In this document: positions 24,688 to 27,639 of the stretch, piece after piece | Position numbering within the stretch: position 1 is the stretch's first letter | How the letters are laid out: every line of letters starts with the position of its first letter | Assembly (NCBI GenBank): GCA_947374535.1 | Contig: CANCCJ010000030.1 | Coordinates: 1-27,639 of the forward strand | DNA from: Comamonadaceae bacterium | Lineage (GTDB): Bacteria > Pseudomonadota > Gammaproteobacteria > Burkholderiales > Burkholderiaceae | Reading direction: 5' to 3' | Length of the DNA: 27,639 bases | Position numbers and translations under genes: made by a program | Notes under the pieces: generated by a model | The model's database searches: none | Seen by the model: the letters and a program-made list of their open reading frames with translations, nothing else | Told to the model about the DNA's origin: nothing

Positions 24688-25443
24688 GTGCGCGCTGACC
24701 AGCTACTTCTCGAACGTGGGTTAGCCGCTTCGCGCTCTCAAGCGCAGCGGCTGATAACCGCTGGCGTGGAGTGGCGGTTAGGCACTCAACCGTGGCAACG
24801 TGTTTCCAAGAATGGTGACGAGTTGCCTCTGCCGAGTGAGCTGCGCTTGCTGGACAACGCCGAGGCGCGCTATGTGTCTCGCGGTGGTTTGAAGCTGGAG
24901 GGTGCGCTGCACAGCAGCGGTCTTTCGGCCCAAGGTTTGCGTTGCCTCGATGTGGGGCAGAGCACTGGCGGCTTCACCGACTGTTTGCTACAGCAAGGCG
25001 CTGCGCAAGTGGTGGGGCTGGATGTAGGCCATGGCCAGTTGCATCCGCGCTTGCGTGAAGACACCCGTGTGGTGTGTGTCGAGCGCATCAACGCCCGCGA
25101 GTTGCAAGCCGACGATATGCGTGTGCCTGATGCAGCGCTTGGTTTTGATTTGATCGTGGGCGATTTGTCTTTCATTTCGCTCACCCTCGTCTTACCCGCG
25201 TTGCTGCCTTTGTTGAAGAAGGGCGGCGCGCTGCTGATGTTAGTGAAGCCGCAATTTGAATTACAACCCGGCGACATTGGCAAAGGTGGTTTAGTCAAGG
25301 ACGAAGCCAGCTATGTGCAGGTGGAGGCGCGTTTGCGCGAGGCCTGTGCAGTATTGAATTTAAATGTGTTGGGCTACTGGCCCAGCGTCATTGCCGGTGG
25401 CGATGGCAACAAAGAATTTTGGATGGGTGCGCGTCGTGCGTGA
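24688..25443 (+). CDS. tlyA: TlyA-family rRNA (cytidine-2'-O)-methyltransferase
   Basis: This 251-residue protein has an N-terminal S4 RNA-binding domain (RADQLLLERGLAASRSQAQ, about 2-60) and a FtsJ/RrmJ-like methyltransferase domain (about 60-250). YVSRGGLKLEGAL, CLDVGQSTGGFTDCLLQQGA, IVGDLSFISL and MLVKPQFE give the SAM-binding and catalytic positions. The family methylates 16S and/or 23S rRNA cytidines and was first described as a hemolysin. The start is a GTG only 5 bases after the ahcY stop codon, with AAGG directly before it, so translation probably depends on coupling. Two consecutive hairpins lie in its first codons. It uses SAM and yields SAH, which fits its place beside ahcY. Confidence 0.9.
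   Translation: MRADQLLLERGLAASRSQAQRLITAGVEWRLGTQPWQRVSKNGDELPLPSELRLLDNAEARYVSRGGLKLEGALHSSGLSAQGLRCLDVGQSTGGFTDCLLQQGAAQVVGLDVGHGQLHPRLREDTRVVCVERINARELQADDMRVPDAALGFDLIVGDLSFISLTLVLPALLPLLKKGGALLMLVKPQFELQPGDIGKGGLVKDEASYVQVEARLREACAVLNLNVLGYWPSVIAGGDGNKEFWMGARRA
24723..24780 (+). promoter_or_regulatory. Two consecutive hairpins at the 5' end of tlyA
   Basis: Hairpin 1 pairs AGCCGCT (24723-24729) with AGCGGCT (24746-24752) and GCGCT (24732-24736) with AGCGC (24741-24745), 12 bp with a two-base bulge and a CTCA loop. Hairpin 2 pairs TAACCGC (24755-24761) with GCGGTTA (24774-24780). They begin 35 bases into the coding region. A regulatory effect is speculative, since the S4-domain codons may constrain this sequence. 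Confidence 0.35.
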
Positions 25444-25465
25444 CGCGCCATAAAGAGAGATTGTG

Positions 25466-26305
25466 ATGACCGTCAACAACAGCTTGAGCATTGAGTTTTT
25501 CCCGCCTAAAACCCCCGAGGGTGCTGAGAAGTTGCGTGCCGTGCGTCAGGCCTTGTACCCACTCGCACCTCAGTTCTGCTCGGTCACTTACGGCGCAGGC
25601 GGCTCTACGCAAGCGGGTACTTTGTCGACGCTGAAAGAGATTTTGGGCGAGGGCATGACCGCCGCATCGCACTTCTCGTGCATCGGTGCGACGCGCGACA
25701 GCGTACGTCAGCAGTTGGCCGAATTCAAGGCAATGGGCGTGAAGCGTTTGGTGGCTTTGCGCGGTGACTTGCCTAGTGGTTACGGCGCTGGTGGCGAGTT
25801 TCAGTACGCCAGCGATTTGGTGGCTTTTATTCGTGCAGAAACGGGCCATGACTTCGGCATTGAGGTTGCGGCCTATCCGGAGATTCACCCGCAAGCCAAA
25901 TCGGCAGAGGCTGACTTGCAGGCCTACGTCACCAAAGTAAAAGCGGGTGCAGACTCGGCCATTACGCAATACTTTTACAACAGCGATGCGTATTTCCGTT
26001 TCGTGGAGGAAACCGAAAAATTAGGTGCCCATATTCCCGTTGTACCCGGCATCATGCCCATCACCAGCTCGTCGCAATTGCTCCGTTTCTCAGATGCGTG
26101 TGGCGCAGAAATTCCACGTTGGATTCGGTTGCGTTTGCAGGGCTTCGGCGATGACATGGCGTCGATCAAAGCTTTTGGCTTGGATGTGGTGACTGATTTG
26201 TGTGAGCAGCTGCGCGCTGGTGGTTCGCCAGGACTGCACTTCTACAGCATGAACCAAAGCGCGGCCACATTGGCGATCTGTAAAAATCTGGGTTTGACCG
26301 CCTAA
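25466..26305 (+). CDS. metF: 5,10-methylenetetrahydrofolate reductase
   Basis: This 279-residue FAD-dependent TIM-barrel enzyme reduces methylene-THF to methyl-THF, the methyl donor for remaking methionine from homocysteine. Hallmarks are IEFFPPKTPEGAEKL at the N-terminus, SVTYGAGGST, VALRGDLPSGYG with the catalytic-site Asp, and ITQYFYNSDAYFRF. The ATG at 25466 follows AGAGAG by about 5 bases; a GTG directly before it is in frame. It lies 22 bases after tlyA and completes the SAM-cycle operon headed by the SAH riboswitch. Confidence 0.95.
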   Translation: MTVNNSLSIEFFPPKTPEGAEKLRAVRQALYPLAPQFCSVTYGAGGSTQAGTLSTLKEILGEGMTAASHFSCIGATRDSVRQQLAEFKAMGVKRLVALRGDLPSGYGAGGEFQYASDLVAFIRAETGHDFGIEVAAYPEIHPQAKSAEADLQAYVTKVKAGADSAITQYFYNSDAYFRFVEETEKLGAHIPVVPGIMPITSSSQLLRFSDACGAEIPRWIRLRLQGFGDDMASIKAFGLDVVTDLCEQLRAGGSPGLHFYSMNQSAATLAICKNLGLTA

Positions 26306-26347
26306 GCCCCCTTTGTTTTCAAGGGCCGTTCCATGAGGAAGGTTTAA

Positions 26348-26371
26348 TTGTTGTGGCTATCAGCACAACAA
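26348..26371. repeat. Short perfect hairpin after metF
   Basis: TTGTTGTG and CACAACAA form an 8-bp stem with an 8-base loop, 43 bases past the metF stop codon. There is no T-run, so intrinsic termination is doubtful. It overlaps the start of the fragment frame described next. Confidence 0.4.
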
Positions 26372-26499
26372 CACATGGTGGCTTCGGCGGGTGTGCAGCA
26401 TGGCAGCTCCGCGCGAACGTGCCCATCGACGAGCTGGGGGCCCTCCACATCGATGTGAAAAGCGCTACAGCCAAACTGACGTTGAGCTATCGCTTTTAA
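26353..26499 (+). pseudogene. Possible C-terminal remnant of an outer-membrane beta-barrel protein (OmpW-like)
   Basis: An open frame of 48 codons from a GTG at 26353 (AGGAAGG about 10 bases upstream) ends ALHIDVKSATAKLTLSYRF, and the stop TAA is at 26497-26499. A final strand with alternating hydrophobic residues and a terminal Phe is the signature of outer-membrane barrels, and the wording recalls OmpW-family C-termini with an internal deletion. There is no signal peptide or barrel before it. I read it as a decayed fragment filling the metF-rlmJ gap; a short real gene is less likely. Confidence 0.3.
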
Positions 26500-26520
26500 A
26501 GCGCAGCTGCGAAGATTAAC

Positions 26521-27399
26521 TTAGCCGCCAGACTCCACCACCCAGCCTCGACCTGGGCCGCGAGCCAAGGCTTCTTCCACCACGGGCAGGGCTTCATTGA
26601 GCAGAGGTTTCAGCGTGAAAGGCGGGTTCACAATGAACATGCCGCTGGCACTCAGCCCCGTATCGTTGCCGCCTGTTTTGCGGCCAATCGCCAAGGTGGC
26701 ATGTAGCCATGGCTTTTTCACTTGGCTGCACAAGCCTTTGAGCTTGCGTGGCAAATCATGCGCTTCAGGTCGAGGCACGATGGGGTACCAAACGATGTAA
26801 GTGCCCGTGGCAAACCGCTTCAAGCTGTCTTGGATGCAATCGAGCACACGGTAGTAGTCGCTCTTGATCTCGTAACTCGGGTCAATTAGCACGCAGGTGC
26901 GGCGAGAGCCGCTGCTGGACACGGGCGGCGGCAACAACGCCTTGAGTGACTCAAAGCCATCGGCGCGCGTCACGCTGACTGTGCGGCCTGCTTCGAGTTG
27001 CTGGACGTTACCGACGAGCGACTTGTGGTCTGTGGGGTGCAGTTCAAACAGCTTCAGGCGGTCGCGGGCTTCGTGGCGCAAGAGCTTGTGGATGATGAAC
27101 GGCGAGCCTGGGTAAATCTTGCTGCTGCCTTTGGCGTTGAAGCCAGCGACCATTTCGAGGTAGTCGCTCAAGGCGGCGGGGCCTTTGAGGTTCAGCAGTT
27201 TGAGCACCCCCTCTGCGGCTTCGCCGCTTTTTTCGGCGTAATCGCCGTCCAAGCGGTACAGGCCTGCGCCTGCGTGGGTGTCTACAAACTGAATGCCTGC
27301 GTCTTTGTGCATCAAATGCTTCAAAGTGGCGATCAAAGTGAGGTGTTTGAGGACGTCGGCGTGGTTCCCGGCGTGAAAGGCGTGGCGATAACTGAACAT
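26521..27399 (-). CDS. rlmJ: 23S rRNA (adenine-N6)-methyltransferase RlmJ
   Basis: This 292-residue protein begins MFSYRHAFHAGNHADVLKH, the invariant RlmJ opening, and continues with FVDTHAGAGLY (SAM-binding region). The catalytic motif reads DPSYE at residues 173-177 instead of the DPPY usual in N6-adenine methyltransferases. IVWYPIVPRPEAHDL and MFIVNPPFTL follow. E. coli RlmJ methylates A2030 of 23S rRNA. The gene converges with the metF operon and is divergent from rplM; its start is 180 bases from rplM. Confidence 0.92.
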   Translation of the reverse strand: MFSYRHAFHAGNHADVLKHLTLIATLKHLMHKDAGIQFVDTHAGAGLYRLDGDYAEKSGEAAEGVLKLLNLKGPAALSDYLEMVAGFNAKGSSKIYPGSPFIIHKLLRHEARDRLKLFELHPTDHKSLVGNVQQLEAGRTVSVTRADGFESLKALLPPPVSSSGSRRTCVLIDPSYEIKSDYYRVLDCIQDSLKRFATGTYIVWYPIVPRPEAHDLPRKLKGLCSQVKKPWLHATLAIGRKTGGNDTGLSASGMFIVNPPFTLKPLLNEALPVVEEALARGPGRGWVVESGG

Positions 27400-27436
27400 A
27401 GGGCGGGATGGTAACCCGTTCAGCCTTGAATTTGTT

Positions 27437-27579
27437 TATAATCTCTGGCTCTGCAGCGTTTGAGTGGTCCCGCGGCAGAGGCTTTGAAAAAAGTACATCC
27501 CACCTAAGAGGTTCTCAACAGAAGAACGCCGACCGTGGAAAAGGGCCCTACAAACCAACTCTCCTTTTAGGATTTAACT
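27437..27579 (+). promoter_or_regulatory. rplM promoter and 5' leader
   Basis: A perfect TATAAT lies at 27437-27442, with no good -35. The leader of about 130 bases contains CTCTGC/GCAGAG (27449-27454 with 27475-27480), GTTCT/AGAAC around 27511-27527, and AAAAGG/CCTTTT (27539-27544 with 27563-27568) directly before the TAGGA ribosome-binding site. Such pairing fits an autoregulated ribosomal-protein leader, but no known L13 leader motif was recognised. Confidence 0.5.
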
Positions 27580-27639
27580 ATGTCTACATTCAGCGCAAAA
27601 CCCGCTGACGTGGTGCATGAGTGGTTTGTGATTGACGCC
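27580..27639 (+). CDS. rplM: Ribosomal protein L13, N-terminal fragment (runs off window)
   Basis: The first 20 codons read MSTFSAKPADVVHEWFVIDA, matching the N-terminus of bacterial L13 (the usual form has TFSAKP followed by W-x-V-x-DA). TAGGA lies about 7 bases upstream. rpsI would be expected next, outside the window. Confidence 0.9.
   Translation, partial: MSTFSAKPADVVHEWFVIDA

Noticed and set aside
27449..27480. tRNA-like structure upstream of rplM
   Set aside because: Only isolated short helices; no cloverleaf, T-loop or anticodon stem.
1..27639. CRISPR array, prophage or insertion sequence
   Set aside because: No regularly spaced direct repeats, transposase, integrase or phage genes were found in the window.

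Overview
The window is chromosomal DNA of a betaproteobacterium, most likely family Comamonadaceae (order Burkholderiales; a freshwater Limnohabitans/Rhodoferax-like organism would fit). This rests on remembered protein similarity, moderately high G+C judged by eye, gene order and the SAH riboswitch; no search was run. Most of the window is ordinary core metabolism and housekeeping.

Layout. (1) 1-5703: a leucine/isovalerate degradation operon (methylcrotonyl-CoA carboxylase beta, methylglutaconyl-CoA hydratase, carboxylase alpha, HMG-CoA lyase), divergent from the 5' end of an AraC-type regulator. (2) 5724-9192: a DUF1289 protein, a DsbA-fold 2-hydroxychromene-2-carboxylate isomerase-like protein, and a coupled pair encoding a cNMP/CBS/DUF294 protein and a DEDDh exonuclease. 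(3) 9202-13744: a convergent terminator region, the acetate permease operon actP-yjcH on the minus strand, a 397-base AT-rich divergent promoter region, then an MHS-type MFS transporter with a large periplasmic insert and a 56-residue membrane protein. (4) 13901-21075: a double-length tandem UvrA (1988 aa, four ATPase modules) coupled to an MFS exporter. (5) 21076-22961: an intergenic region with two large hairpins, and prfC on the minus strand. (6) 23059-26305: a SAM-cycle operon, SAH riboswitch - ahcY - tlyA - metF. (7) 26306-27639: a possible outer-membrane-protein remnant, rlmJ (minus), and the promoter, leader and first codons of rplM.

The most unusual signal is a set of large hairpins with constant loops and variable stems. 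One identical 30-nt core occurs three times (16341-16370 inside uvrA, 21123-21152 inverted, 21248-21277). Each copy sits in the loop of a long inverted repeat, and the three stem sequences are unrelated. The uvrA copy is translated in frame and accounts for roughly 31 extra residues compared with the second UvrA half. Two further hairpins of the same architecture but with different loops lie in the uvrA linker (18662-18735) and after the exonuclease gene (9202-9281). This looks like a family of small palindromic elements whose loop is conserved while the stem appears to come from the insertion site.

Functionally, leucine catabolism yields acetyl-CoA and acetoacetate, and ActP/YjcH take up acetate. 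AhcY removes SAH and MetF supplies methyl groups, while two rRNA methyltransferases (TlyA and, separately, RlmJ) consume SAM.
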